From positions 3,534,001 to 3,598,000 of the forward strand of contig CP021238.1 of NCBI GenBank assembly GCA_002291465.1: DNA of 64,000 nucleotides. The letters are read 5' to 3'. The stretch is from Mycobacterium lepraemurium (GTDB taxonomy: Bacteria; Actinomycetota; Actinomycetes; Mycobacteriales; Mycobacteriaceae). How positions within the stretch are numbered: the stretch's first letter is position 1; each line of letters starts with the position of its first letter. A model generated the notes under the pieces. That model had not been told where the DNA came from and did no database searches. It was given only the letters and a program-made list of their open reading frames with translations. Below, in pieces: positions 30,969 through 40,955 of the stretch. Position numbers and translations under genes: made by a program.

Positions 30969-31277
30969 ATGCCACAGCCGAAGCAGCTACCTGGGCCCAA
31001 CGCCGACATCTGGAATTGGCAATTGCACAGCTTGTGCCGCGGTGTCGACTCGTCGATGTTCTTCCATCCCGACGGCGAGCGCGGCCGCGCCCGCATGCAG
31101 CGCGAGCAGCGGGCCAAGGAAATGTGCCGGCAGTGCTCGGTCATCCAGGAGTGCCGCTCGCACGCGCTGGAAGTCGGTGAGCCGTACGGGGTTTGGGGCG
31201 GCCTGTCGGAATCCGAGCGTGACCTGTTGCTCAAGGGCGAGATCGGCCGCGGGCGCGGTATCCGCCGCTCGGCCTGA
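30969..31277 (+). CDS. whiB3: Redox-sensing transcriptional regulator WhiB3
   Basis: The 102-residue protein (MPQPKQLPGPNADIWNWQLH) carries the four iron-sulfur cluster cysteines of the Wbl family (C in LCRGVDSSMFF, then C-x-x-C in MCRQCSVIQEC with the fourth Cys), the GVWGG turn and a basic C-terminal tail GRGRGIRRSA. WhiB3 senses redox through its 4Fe-4S cluster, interacts with SigA, and controls lipid synthesis. Start ATG 30969 is preceded by GAGAGGGA. Near identity to M. tuberculosis WhiB3 (Rv3416) and intact. Confidence 0.96.
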   Translation: MPQPKQLPGPNADIWNWQLHSLCRGVDSSMFFHPDGERGRARMQREQRAKEMCRQCSVIQECRSHALEVGEPYGVWGGLSESERDLLLKGEIGRGRGIRRSA

Positions 31278-31319
31278 GACCGCCGTTTCGGCCCGCGCCG
31301 ATCCGGGTAGGCAGCGCCC

Positions 31320-32085
31320 ATGCACAAGGGCACAACCTTCGCGGTGGCGGCGGTCGCCGCGGCCATCGCACCGCTGGCCGCCTGCGCGAACCAGCAGAGC
31401 AGCCAACCCAACACCGCACCGCTGACCAGCTCGGTGCCCGGATCGGAGCGGTTGACCACCCAGCTCAAGACCGCCGAGGGGATTCCGGTCGCCAACGCCA
31501 GCTTCGAATTCGCGAACGGCTACGCGACGGTGACCGTGGAAGCTGGCCCGAACCAGGTGCTGAGCCCCGGGTTCCACGGCCTGCAGATCCACGCGGTGGG
31601 CAAGTGCGAGGCGAATTCGACTGCGCCGACGGGCGGTTCGACCGGTGACTTCGAATCCGCCGGCGCCGTCTATCAGGCGCCGGACCACACCGGCTATCCC
31701 GCCAGCGGCGACTTGACCGCGCTGCAGGTGCGCTCCGACGGCTCGGCGAAACTGGTCACCACCAGCAACGCGTTCACCGCCGCGGACCTGAGGACCAGCT
31801 CGGGCAGCGCGCTGATCCTGCACCAGAACGCGAACAACCTGGCCAACACCCCCCGCCGCCGATTCCGGTAAGCGGCTGGCCTGCGAGGTGATTGCGGCGT
31901 CGTCAGCCACCTCCACCACGACCACGCCGACGACCAGCGCATCGACGAGCACCACCACCGTCGCGGTGCCGCCGCCGTCGACCAGCACGAGCATCAGCAC
32001 GGTCACGGTCACCGGCACCCCGACCGCGACGTCCACCCCGACCACCACCGTGACGACCCCGCCCAGCCTGCCGCCCGGGCGGTGA
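31320..32085 (+). pseudogene. SodC-like lipoprotein with Thr/Ser-rich tail, frameshifted
   Basis: The N-terminal signal peptide ends in a lipobox LAAC (about residue 22). The next 150 residues resemble mycobacterial SodC (KTAEGIPVANASFEFANGYATVTV, SPGFHGLQIHAVGKCEANS, GYPASGDLTALQVRSDGSAKLVT). Several Cu/Zn ligands are missing: SodC's HIH is QIH, and its GHYH is replaced by AVYQAPDH. After NNLANTP the frame closes (RRRFR-stop at about 31870). In another frame the SodC ending GKRLACEVIAASS continues into a mucin-like tail of about 60 residues made almost only of T, S, P and V (TSTTTTPTTSASTSTTTVAV), ending at 32085. A deletion plus frame change between NLANTP and DSGKR fits best. Confidence 0.72.
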
Positions 32086-32112
32086 CGCTCAAGCCCACGG
32101 GCTGCTCACCCG

Positions 32113-32378
32113 GTGCTGCTCGGCCTGCTGTGGCCGCACCTCCACTTGCCCGGCGCCTGGGGCGTCACGGCGGTGGCCCTTGTCGTCTACGCCGCCTACG
32201 CGAACTGGTTGGCGACGCTGCTCGCGGGGGCATGGGGCGCCGGCCGCAAATTCGCACCAATCGCGGCGGCCGACCGCGAGGCCTCGGCGGGAAAGGAACG
32301 GATCGTAGCTTCCTGCTGATATCCCACTCGGTGTGCATCGTGGTGGGCATCGTCGTCATCATCATCGTTGGTCTCTGA
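32113..32378 (+). pseudogene. Hydroxylaminobenzene-mutase-like membrane protein, C-terminal remnant
   Basis: The text LLGLLWPHLHLPGAWGVTAVA, LVVYAAYANWLATLLAGAWGAGRKFAPIAAAD and FLLISHSVCIVVGIVVIIIVGL corresponds to the last two or three transmembrane helices of HAB-mutase-family membrane proteins. The upstream half is missing, and a single-base loss near 32310 shifts the frame (GKERIVA then FLLIS), the end being at 32376-32378. It follows the SodC-like remnant directly, so a deletion junction lies near 32086-32113. Confidence 0.68.
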
Positions 32379-32383
32379 CGGCG

Positions 32384-33583
32384 CTACCGTGCGTGCACGT
32401 CCGGCGTGCGGACATGCTCGGGACGGAAACCGCGGCCGACCACAAGTGGCGGAATGGCTTGCAGCGGACCAAAACCCACGATCTTCGGGACGTGGATCGG
32501 GGATAGGTCACCGTTCAGGTTCGGCGCGATCGCGTTGTCCTGCATCAGCACCTGGACGGCCTGCACGATGCGGGTGGGCAGTTCGCGTCGCCGCTGCACC
32601 TTCGCCAGATCGCGATCGGTCACCCGGCCCTGGCGCAGCGGCGCGCACAGGATGTTGGCGGCAGCCACCGCGTCGGCGACGGCGAGGTTGATCCCGACGC
32701 CGCCGGCCGGCGACATGGCATGCGCGGCGTCACCGATACACAAAACGCCGGTGCGCCACCATGTTTCGAGCCGGTCCACCCGCACGTCGAGCTCGCTGGT
32801 GTCGTCCCACGAGGTCAGGGCGTTCACGTGTTCGCGCAACCGCGGCTGCGCGGTGACGATCCGTTCCTTGAACTCCTCCAACGATCCGCCCTTGGGGCTG
32901 GCGCCCTTCGGCATCAGATAGGCGACTTGCCAGTAGTCGCCGCGGTAGATCATGGCCATCATCAGGCCCTTACGGAATACACCGAACAGCTCCCGGGGGT
33001 CGCCCGGACGCCATTTCAGCCGGAACCACAGCACGTCCATCGGCGAGTGCACCTGGGCCGTCCGCAGCCCCGCGGCGGCGCGCACCGCGGATTTGCGTCC
33101 GTCCGCGGCGATCACCAGATCCGCCCGCACCTCGTCCCGGGGGGTGCGCACGCCGGCCACTCGATCGCCCTCGAGGATCAGGTCGGTCACTTCGGCGTTG
33201 CGAAGCAGCGTGAATTCCGGGTAGGCAGAAGCCTTTTCGGCGATGAAGTCAAGAAAGTCCCACTGCGGCATCATGGCGATATAGGGCTGGTTGAAGCCGA
33301 GCCGCTTGAGCACTTTGAAGTTGCCGAAGGTGCGCATCGAGCCGTCGGTGTCGAAGGCGACGGTGTCGATCTTGGTGTGCGGCAGGCGCAGGAACTCGTC
33401 GATGATGCCCAGCTCGTCCATGATCCGCAGCGTGGTCGGATGCACGGTGTCGCCGCGGAAGTCGCGCAGGAAGTCGTTGTGCTTTTCCAAGACGACGACC
33501 GGGATTCCGGCCCGGGCGAGCAGCAGCGCGTGCACCATCCCGGCGGGACCGCCCCCGGCAACGCACACCTGAGTCCGGATCAC
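32384..33583 (-). CDS. FAD-dependent monooxygenase (aromatic hydroxylase-type)
   Basis: The 399-residue flavoprotein has the three PHBH-family fingerprints: GGGPAGM near residue 10 (FAD ADP part), AADGRKSAVR near residue 158 (DG motif), and CIGDAAHAMSPAGGVGINLAV near residue 280 (GD motif). Residues 30-45 (VVVLEKHNDFLRDFRGDTV) resemble aromatic hydroxylases that use NAD(P)H and O2. The substrate is unknown. It is a complete gene on the minus strand, at the border between conserved mycobacterial sequence and the accessory island. Confidence 0.85.
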   Translation of the reverse strand: MIRTQVCVAGGGPAGMVHALLLARAGIPVVVLEKHNDFLRDFRGDTVHPTTLRIMDELGIIDEFLRLPHTKIDTVAFDTDGSMRTFGNFKVLKRLGFNQPYIAMMPQWDFLDFIAEKASAYPEFTLLRNAEVTDLILEGDRVAGVRTPRDEVRADLVIAADGRKSAVRAAAGLRTAQVHSPMDVLWFRLKWRPGDPRELFGVFRKGLMMAMIYRGDYWQVAYLMPKGASPKGGSLEEFKERIVTAQPRLREHVNALTSWDDTSELDVRVDRLETWWRTGVLCIGDAAHAMSPAGGVGINLAVADAVAAANILCAPLRQGRVTDRDLAKVQRRRELPTRIVQAVQVLMQDNAIAPNLNGDLSPIHVPKIVGFGPLQAIPPLVVGRGFRPEHVRTPDVHAR

Positions 33584-33637
33584 TTGCGCAGGCTACCTCC
33601 CGGGTCCAACCACTAGGCCGTCCAACCTCGACGGCCG

Positions 33638-34330
33638 CTACAGAGCTACACGAGCCCCGCCCGAGAACATCGAATCATGGAACTCTATCGCTTCCGGCAC
33701 CGCGCCCGGCGGGATGTCGAACGAGACGCTCCCATCCATACCGAGGCCAGGGTTGATGTCTTCCATCCAGGTGTTGTCGCTGAGCGAGGTCGTCGCGTCA
33801 AACTTCTTGCCGTCGATGATCAGTTTTTGGTTGGAAGCAGAGAAGCTTTGGGACTTGTCGCCGATGTTAGTCACGCGGAGCTTCACGACGAAAAACTCGC
33901 CCTTGGCTTGCTGCAAACTGAAGACCCCTTCCTTAGCGGCCGAGCGATCGACACCAAGCACTCGAAACTCGAACTTACCGTCTCGCACCGGGGACCCAGC
34001 GGGGGCGACGGCAGGCCCTACATGCTTTGGCTTCGTCGGCGCGCTTGCCCTTGAGGGGACCGACGCTGCCGTGTTCGACTCCGCGACGGTCTTCTTGTCG
34101 CCGTCGTTGCCGCCGCTGGCGATGGCAATCAGGACCACCACTACGGCTCCGACGCCTAGGATCCACCTCTTATCGGACTTCTTCTGGCGGCCGGGCTTCA
34201 CGGGCTGGCCAACGCCGGGTGGCGGTGCGGGAAATGGCGCATAACTTTCGGTCCACGCTGTGCCGTCGAAGTACCGCTGGCGGCTCGGATTAGATGGATC
34301 GGGATACCAACCCGCTGTTGACTGCGTCAT
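33638..34330 (-). CDS. DUF2510/DUF4352-type membrane-anchored protein
   Basis: The 230-residue protein has an N-terminal DUF2510 motif (GWYPDPSNPSRQRYFDGTAWTE, residues 7-28), a Pro-rich linker, one transmembrane helix at about 56-73 (RWILGVGAVVVVLIAI), a low-complexity stretch, and an extracellular immunoglobulin-like DUF4352 domain (GKFEFRVLGVDRSAAKEG, FFVVKLRVTNIGDKSQSFSA). Such proteins are common on mycobacterial and phage-related accessory regions; function unknown. Base composition drops here compared with the genes to the left, marking the island's start. Confidence 0.82.
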   Translation of the reverse strand: MTQSTAGWYPDPSNPSRQRYFDGTAWTESYAPFPAPPPGVGQPVKPGRQKKSDKRWILGVGAVVVVLIAIASGGNDGDKKTVAESNTAASVPSRASAPTKPKHVGPAVAPAGSPVRDGKFEFRVLGVDRSAAKEGVFSLQQAKGEFFVVKLRVTNIGDKSQSFSASNQKLIIDGKKFDATTSLSDNTWMEDINPGLGMDGSVSFDIPPGAVPEAIEFHDSMFSGGARVAL

Positions 34331-34589
34331 GAAATCCCCTTGCTACTTAGCTGACCTATCTACAGGCTGGGTCAGCATAACCACAGCGTCGGACAAGGCG
34401 TGGAGGAATCGGTTCGCGACTTATGCAACTCCTTCAAAACCGGCGTCGCGCCGCCGTGTGAAGCGCAGGTCAATCCGCACCGGGATGGTGATCGGTTCAA
34501 GTCGTCCGACCATGGGCGGTTCGGCGAAACCCCGACTCTGGGGAGCATCACTCCTAGATGACATCAGCTTGAGCTGATAACATGCGTTA

Positions 34590-34994
34590 GTGCGGAGATG
34601 GGAGGTTGACCTGACTCTCATCGAAGCCTGGATGGACGCCCTCGATGACGAGGAGTACGACAACTTGATAGCAGCGCTCGAGCAGTTGGAGGAACACGGT
34701 CCAATTACCCGGCGGCCGTTTGTGGACACCCTTGAAGGGGCAAGGCACCCGAACATGAAGGAGCTTCGTCCGCGCCCCACGAAAGCTGGAGCCCACATTC
34801 GTGTACTATTCGCCTTCGATACCCGGTCGCGGGCGATCATGTTGATCGCTGGAGACAAGGCGGGGAATTGGTCCAAGTGGTATGCCAAGCACATTCCCAT
34901 TGCCGACAAGCTCTTCGATGCCCACCAAAAGCGTTTGCACAAGGCAGCAGCCAAAGCCACAAATCGGAAACCAAGGAAGGGAAAGAAACGATGA
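34590..34994 (+). CDS. higB: HigB-type toxin of a type II toxin-antitoxin pair
   Basis: The 134-residue protein has the RelE/HigB (phage Gp49-like) pattern: LTLIEAWMDALDDEEYDNLIAAL, the central RRPFVDTLEGARHPNMKELRP, AHIRVLFAFDTRSRAIML and GDKAGNWSKWYAKHIPIADKLFD, with a Lys/Arg-rich tail. The family cleaves mRNA on the ribosome. The GTG at 34590 gives the longest form; the WEVDLT segment is the usual beginning. Its TGA overlaps the antitoxin ATG (ATGA). Toxin-first order is typical of higBA. Intact; lower GC than the chromosome backbone suggests transfer. Confidence 0.85.
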   Translation: MRRWEVDLTLIEAWMDALDDEEYDNLIAALEQLEEHGPITRRPFVDTLEGARHPNMKELRPRPTKAGAHIRVLFAFDTRSRAIMLIAGDKAGNWSKWYAKHIPIADKLFDAHQKRLHKAAAKATNRKPRKGKKR

Positions 34995-35299
34995 CCAATC
35001 TTGATGACATGCGCCGTCGCCGTCCCGGCAACCGGCCCCGTATCGACGCGATCAAGGCGGAGATGGACCGCGAGGTTGCCCACTACCGTCTCCGTGAACT
35101 GCGCGAGGCTGCCGGCTACACGCAGACGACTCTCGCTGCGGCTATTGGCGTCGGGCAGAACCGCGTCTCGCAGATGGAACATGGCGATCTCGGCACCAGC
35201 CGGGTCGACACTCTCCGCAAGTACGTAGAAGCGACTGGAGGTGAGCTGGAAGTGTCCGTCAAGTGTCCGGACGGGTCACGGGTTCTCCTTAGCCTGTAA
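34991..35299 (+). CDS. higA: HigA-type antitoxin, XRE-family helix-turn-helix
   Basis: The 102-residue protein (MTNLDDMRRRRPGNRPRIDA) contains an XRE helix-turn-helix at about residues 32-85: YRLRELREAAGYTQTTLAAA, IGVGQNRVSQMEHGD. It ends in a short dimerisation strand (ELEVSVKCPDGSRVLLSL). It should neutralise the upstream toxin and repress the pair. The ATG at 34991 lies within the toxin stop (4-base overlap), with AAGGAAGGGAAAG as ribosome-binding sequence inside the toxin gene. Confidence 0.87.
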   Translation: MTNLDDMRRRRPGNRPRIDAIKAEMDREVAHYRLRELREAAGYTQTTLAAAIGVGQNRVSQMEHGDLGTSRVDTLRKYVEATGGELEVSVKCPDGSRVLLSL

Positions 35300-35374
35300 A
35301 GCGCAACGACCGAGACCCAGGCCAAAGGCTTCGAGAACGGTGTCCAGGTACCGGCTGCGGCTTGTGATTCTCGG

Positions 35375-35677
35375 GTGCCCTCGGCGCTCAGAAGCAGTCG
35401 AATGACAGGGCAATCGATACAGCATCGACGGAGAACCGAAGCAGTACAACAGATCTCGTCGCAGGCGGACCCGCGCAAGCGGCGCATCCTGTTCGATGCG
35501 GCCAAAACCACCGACCTGATCGACAGGCTAGAGAAGGAAACGGCCAACCAATCGCTAACCGTGAATGGCAGCTACGGCCAGCCGGTGCTCAATCCGCTTG
35601 TGGCAGCAGCCCCATACGGCTCGGGGCTGATGGCACAGCTCATGGCGAGACTCAATTACGAGGGACGAGAGGACTAG
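35375..35677 (+). pseudogene. Phage terminase small-subunit-like protein, C-terminal half (copy A)
   Basis: RRILFDAAKTTDLIDRLEKE, SLTVNGSYGQPVLNPLV and MAQLMARLNYEGRED match the C-terminal half of actinophage terminase small-subunit-like proteins (pattern: helix with ...EAARTADLIDRL, a TVNGSxGQ turn, NPL, then ...LLARL). The N-terminal half (GPKxLW...) is missing and replaced by unrelated codons. It is followed two bases later by another phage-type ORF. I treat it as a prophage remnant. Confidence 0.6.
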
Positions 35678-35679
35678 AC

Positions 35680-36003
35680 ATGGCTAGAGGCAAGGGTTTG
35701 TCGCCTACGAGGCGACACAAGCGCCACATCAGAGCCGAGGCCCCAGCCTTCCACCGTGGCCGACTCTTATCGGGATCTGTTGTCTCCCCCTGGGAGCAGC
35801 TCGAACCCGACATACAGGAACTACCAGAGGGGCGGTATGCGATTGAGTCAACGGGCCTCGGGCACCCGGATGCTCCACCCACCTTTGGGCTACAGCTACC
35901 ACTACCCACAGTAGAAGCTACCGCAGTAAGGGGCCACCAGTCGGCCAGGTTATGCACCCCGAGGACAACAGCGCTGTTACGCCAAAGATCAGCACTAGGT
36001 TGA
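35680..36003 (+). CDS. Small phage-type hypothetical protein, probably truncated
   Basis: A 107-codon frame beginning MARGKGLSPTRRHKRHIRAE, basic at the N-terminus, with VVSPWEQLEPDIQELPEGRY. It starts two bases after the stop of the terminase-like ORF, as small genes following terminase subunits often do in actinophages. After about residue 85 the text (HQSARLCTPRTTALLRQRS) has no protein-like character, so the end is probably the result of decay. Function unknown. Confidence 0.45.
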   Translation: MARGKGLSPTRRHKRHIRAEAPAFHRGRLLSGSVVSPWEQLEPDIQELPEGRYAIESTGLGHPDAPPTFGLQLPLPTVEATAVRGHQSARLCTPRTTALLRQRSALG

Positions 36004-36086
36004 TTTTCTTCCAGGTAGGCATGGGTGAAGATCTTAACCTTTAGCAAACGCCTCGCGAAGGGCTCCAAGCCCGCGCACGCGCGGCG

Positions 36087-36457
36087 ATGGCGCTGGTAAC
36101 GGTCAAGCTGGCGTCCGCTAAACGGAGAATGCCGGCGGGACCCGGAACCAAGGGAAATAAGCTGTGGAGCGGCGTCGTGCACTCGTTCGACCTGACTACA
36201 GCCGACCCCGACAAAGCTCGCATCCTCTACGACGCTTGTCGCACAGCCGATCTCGTCAAGCGACTAGACGACGCAGCTGCGAAAGCCCCGCTAACGGTGA
36301 ATGGCTTGATAGTCAACAGGTGATCAATCCGTTGATAGCCCAAGCCCAGACACCACGAATGCAGCTAGAGTGCTCCTCTGATGATCGTTCGTCGGGGAGG
36401 TTAGCAACTTCGCAGGCCGCTCTGTCATTTGATCCTGTCACGCTGGTCGTGAACTGA
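36087..36457 (+). pseudogene. Phage terminase small-subunit-like protein (copy B), frameshifted
   Basis: RMPAGPGTKGNKLWSGVVHS, DLTTADPDKARILYDACRTA, DLVKRLDDAAAKAPLTVNG give the full N-terminal and central parts of the family, then a stop follows in this frame (LIVNR-stop at about 36321). One frame over, SQQVINPLIAQAQTPRMQL continues the expected text. It is a diverged paralogue of copy A about 700 bases upstream, not a recent duplication (clearly different at nucleotide level). Confidence 0.6.
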
Positions 36458-37161
36458 TTTCACGACCTCGTGCGAGATTTGGAGAACCATGAACGGGATG
36501 GGGTTACCCAGCGCGACCTCGTCGGGATCGAGGGTCGCGACTGTCGCGTCAGCGGGGCTGCCATCGAGCGGAATGGGCGCGCTCGTAAGCACCCGGTCGC
36601 CTTCAGGAGTTACGGAGAATGTCCAACCCATCGAGTTCAGGTGCGCGATCCTGTTGTACGACTCGGAGATATCGGGGTCGACGTGCGCCCCACCCTCCTT
36701 GTTGCTCAGCGCGAGAACGAAGTCTTTCCGAGAAAACAACGCGTGCGACGCGTCCTTGACTACCGGGTTCGTCCACCACTCGTCTAGCAAGATGCGAGAC
36801 CCACGCGGTAGCTGAAGCGTCTTCGTGCGAATCCTGGTCGGTGCACCGCCGTCCAGTCGAGGTTCGAAGAACACCTCGTTGGTTTCGAGGCGCATTCCTA
36901 TTGTGACTAGGCCCCATTGCGGCATCATGTTTTTGGGTCAGGCATTCCACACGTTGCCACCCACGTGAGCGTCCGATCGAAACCCAACTGATGGATTAGC
37001 GCGTGAGACATCTTCGTGTTGTGGAACAACACGCGCAGACTTACGGCAAGCCTCTTCGCTTCGGCAATCTTCCCGCCGTCAAACAGCTTGTTAGACGATT
37101 CCAAGTAGTCGATCTGTTCATCGAGCAGTTCCAGTAGTTGCTCCCGTGAGCGTGTAACCAC
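36425..37161 (-). pseudogene. Conserved hypothetical gene in two overlapping frames joined by a slippery heptamer
   Basis: The first frame (37161 to 36925, 78 residues, VTRSREQLLELLDEQIDYLE, AKRLAVSLRVLFHNTKMSHAL) ends in PDPKT-stop. The second frame (starting ATG 36928, 167 residues, MMPQWGLVTIGMRLETNEVF, RGSRILLDEWWTNPV, LLFSRKDFVLAL-like text) is in the -1 frame and finishes at 36425. Homologues that I know are single proteins of about 240 residues with text equivalent to P-x-x-K-N-L-x-P-x-x-G-L-V across this junction. At the junction the minus strand reads C CCA AAA in the zero frame (36937-36931), a canonical -1 slippery heptamer; a -1 slip gives PKNMMPQWGLV exactly. Either one A was lost or gained in the five-A run (dead gene) or frameshifting is used. 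Function unknown. Confidence 0.6.
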
Positions 37162-37203
37162 AAGGCGGAAGTCTATTTAAGGGCACCGACAATGTGAGAC
37201 GAG

Positions 37204-37235
37204 AACACCCCCCGGCCATAAGACCGGGGGGTGTT
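37204..37235. terminator. Strong hairpin terminator 3' of groEL1
   Basis: AACACCCCCCGG (37204-37215) and CCGGGGGGTGTT (37224-37235) are exact reverse complements with an 8-base loop. It lies 14 bases beyond the groEL1 stop on the minus strand. There is no long U-run, as is usual for mycobacterial terminators. It also separates the island gene from the groEL1 transcript. Confidence 0.8.
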
Positions 37236-37248
37236 TCGCACCGCCTAC

Positions 37249-38865
<1,617 letters not shown>

Positions 38866-38953
38866 CAGGCTCCTTCAAACCGGGCTGTAACGCATGCCGC
38901 CCCGGAAATCACCCGCGTGGGGACGCGGGGATCGCCGGGGCGGGACACGGTTG

Positions 38954-39256
38954 TTACTTGGAGACGACAGCCAGCACGTCGCGCGCCGACAGGATCAGGT
39001 ACTCCTCGCCGTTGTACTTGATCTCGGTGCCGCCGTACTTGCTGTAGATGACGGTGTCGCCTTCGGAGACGTCCAGCGGAACGCGCTTCGCGCCGTCGTC
39101 GTCCCACCGGCCGGGACCGACGGCGACGACGGTGCCTTCCTGCGGCTTCTCCTTGGCGGTGTCGGGAATGACCAGACCGGATGCGGTCGTGGTCTCGGCC
39201 TCGTTGGCCTGCACGATAATCTTGTCCTCGAGTGGCTTGATGTTCACCTTCGCCAC
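38954..39256 (-). CDS. groES: Co-chaperonin GroES (Hsp10)
   Basis: The 100-residue protein starts at GTG 39254-39256 ([21 protein letters not shown]), preceded by GGAGGG. It contains the mobile loop ([20 protein letters not shown]) and [20 protein letters not shown]. GroES caps GroEL chambers. It is the first gene of groES-groEL1, under CIRCE control. Intact. Confidence 0.96.
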   Translation of the reverse strand: MAKVNIKPLEDKIIVQANEAETTTASGLVIPDTAKEKPQEGTVVAVGPGRWDDDGAKRVPLDVSEGDTVIYSKYGGTEIKYNGEEYLILSARDVLAVVSK

Positions 39257-39390
39257 GATTGGAGCCCTCCAGTGTTTGGGTCGGGTCCGGGGCACGCCCC
39301 GAACATGCCGAATAATCAGGTGTTCGGCATTCGCCCATGCCCGAGCGCCGTCGTCGCGGGTGCCGACACCGGGCTTGGCCGATTGCCACC

Positions 39391-39415
39391 TAGCACTCTA
39401 TACATGCGAGTGCTA
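39391..39415. promoter_or_regulatory. CIRCE element (HrcA operator) upstream of groES
   Basis: TAGCACTC-TATACATGC-GAGTGCTA is an exact inverted repeat with a 9-base spacer, the CIRCE signature, about 135 bases upstream of the groES GTG. HrcA binds it and represses the operon outside heat stress. A further half-site AGCACTC follows at 39415-39421. Confidence 0.93.
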
Positions 39416-39462
39416 GCACTCAAGGGCACTCCGCTTGCTTCTCGTGTGTTCGCCGTCGGCGA

Positions 39463-40488
39463 TCAGCTGACCTGCGCTTTCACCACCGGCAGGCCCGGAT
39501 CGGTGGGCACGTCCAACGGCGACGGCGGCGCCCCGGCGGCCACCAGATGCGCGGCGAACGACGCGATCATCGCCCCGTTGTCGGTGCACAGCCCAGGCCG
39601 GGGGATGCGCAGCGTCAGCCCGGCCGCCGCGCAGCGCTGCTCGGCCAGCTCGCGCAGCCGCGAGTTGGCGGCCACTCCCCCCGCGATCAGCAGGGTGGCG
39701 ACGCCGAGGTCGGTTGCCGCGCGCACCGCCTTGCGGGTCAGCACGTCGGCGACGGCCTCCTGGAAGCCGGCCGCGACGTCGGCGTTCACCGCGTCCGGGT
39801 GGCTTTCCAGATACCGCGCCACGGCCGTCTTGAGCCCGGAGAAGCTGAACGCGTACGGGGCGTCACGCGGCCCGGTCATGCCGCGAGGGAACACGATCGC
39901 CTCCCGGTCGCCGGTGCGGGCCAGCTCGTCGAGCACCCGGCCGCCGGGGTAGCCCAGCCCCAGCAGCCGCGCCACCTTGTCGTAGGCCTCGCCCGCGGCG
40001 TCGTCGACGGTGCTGCCCAGCTCGATGATCGGGTCGCCGAGCGAGCGCACCTGCAACAGGTGGGTGTGGCCGCCGGAGACCAGCAGCGCCACGCACTCGG
40101 GCAGCGGCCCGTGCTGGTAGACGTCGGCGGCCAGGTGCCCGCCCAGGTGGTTGACGGCGTAGAAAGGCACCCCCCAGGCCGCCGAATACGCTTTGGCCGC
40201 AGCGACTCCCACCAGCAGGGCGCCGGCCAGCCCGGGCCCGATGGTGGCCGCGACGACGTCGGGTTTGGTCACGCCGGCGGCGGACAGGGCGCGGCGCATA
40301 GTGGGCCCCAGTGCCTCGAGGTGTGCGCGCGACGCGATCTCGGGCACCACTCCGCCGAACCGGACGTGCTCGTCGACGCTGGAGGCGACCTCGTCGGCCA
40401 GCAGGGTCACCACGCCGTCGGCATCCAGCCGCGCGATGCCGACTCCCGTGTCGTCACAAGAGGTTTCGATCGCCAGGATGGTCGTCAC
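39463..40488 (-). CDS. tsaD: tRNA N6-threonylcarbamoyltransferase TsaD
   Basis: TsaD transfers the threonylcarbamoyl group to A37 of ANN-decoding tRNAs. The 341-residue product begins [20 protein letters not shown] at GTG 40486-40488 and carries the metal-binding HLGGH (in [11 protein letters not shown]), [13 protein letters not shown], and [14 protein letters not shown]. It is the last gene of the rimI-tsaB-tsaE run; its start overlaps the rimI stop (GTGA). Essential and intact (Rv3419c). Confidence 0.95.
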   Translation of the reverse strand: MTTILAIETSCDDTGVGIARLDADGVVTLLADEVASSVDEHVRFGGVVPEIASRAHLEALGPTMRRALSAAGVTKPDVVAATIGPGLAGALLVGVAAAKAYSAAWGVPFYAVNHLGGHLAADVYQHGPLPECVALLVSGGHTHLLQVRSLGDPIIELGSTVDDAAGEAYDKVARLLGLGYPGGRVLDELARTGDREAIVFPRGMTGPRDAPYAFSFSGLKTAVARYLESHPDAVNADVAAGFQEAVADVLTRKAVRAATDLGVATLLIAGGVAANSRLRELAEQRCAAAGLTLRIPRPGLCTDNGAMIASFAAHLVAAGAPPSPLDVPTDPGLPVVKAQVS

Positions 40489-40955
40489 TGCCGGGCCTTT
40501 CTGCGCATGGTGTAGGCGTCGGCGCCGCTGATGCGGTAATAGCGCCGGCGCAGGCCGATCTGCTTGAACCCGACGCTGCGATACAACCCGATGGCCGGCT
40601 CGTTGTCGGTGCGCACCTCCAGATACGCCACACCGCCGTCGGCGAACTCGAGCAGCCGGTCGAGCATCAGGCGGCCGATGCCCCGGCCCTGGTATGCCGG
40701 GTCCACGCCGATGGTGTGGATTTCGTACTCGTACGGCGGGACGCGGCCCAGCCGGGAGATGCCGGCGTAGCCGACCAGTGTGTCGCCGACCCGGGCGCCG
40801 ACGTAATGGTTGTGCGCACTGGCCAATTCGCGGTGGAACGCCGCGGCCAGCCACGGGTCGTCGCCGTCGAAGAGCTGCGCCTCCAGTTCGGCGCAGCGCC
40901 GCGCGTCGGCCCGCGTCAAGGCGCCGACGGTGACCGGTTCGCCGCCCGCGGTCAT
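40485..40955 (-). CDS. rimI: Ribosomal-protein-alanine N-acetyltransferase RimI
   Basis: The 156-residue GNAT acetyltransferase starts at ATG 40953-40955 ([20 protein letters not shown]). The acetyl-CoA-binding motif is [16 protein letters not shown], followed by [21 protein letters not shown]. RimI acetylates protein N-termini, classically ribosomal S18. It overlaps tsaB and tsaD by four bases each, so translation is coupled. Rv3420c homologue, intact. Confidence 0.92.
   Translation of the reverse strand: MTAGGEPVTVGALTRADARRCAELEAQLFDGDDPWLAAAFHRELASAHNHYVGARVGDTLVGYAGISRLGRVPPYEYEIHTIGVDPAYQGRGIGRLMLDRLLEFADGGVAYLEVRTDNEPAIGLYRSVGFKQIGLRRRYYRISGADAYTMRRKARQ

Noticed and set aside
34421..35182. 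A 253-codon minus-strand frame across the toxin-antitoxin pair
   Set aside because: It is antisense to the HigB/HigA-type genes, which show clear family motifs and a 4-base translational overlap; the antisense frame has none.
36931..36937. Certainty that the C CCA AAA heptamer is a working frameshift site
   Set aside because: Reported only as a possibility, because a simple indel in the adjacent five-A run explains it equally well in a genome full of frameshifts.
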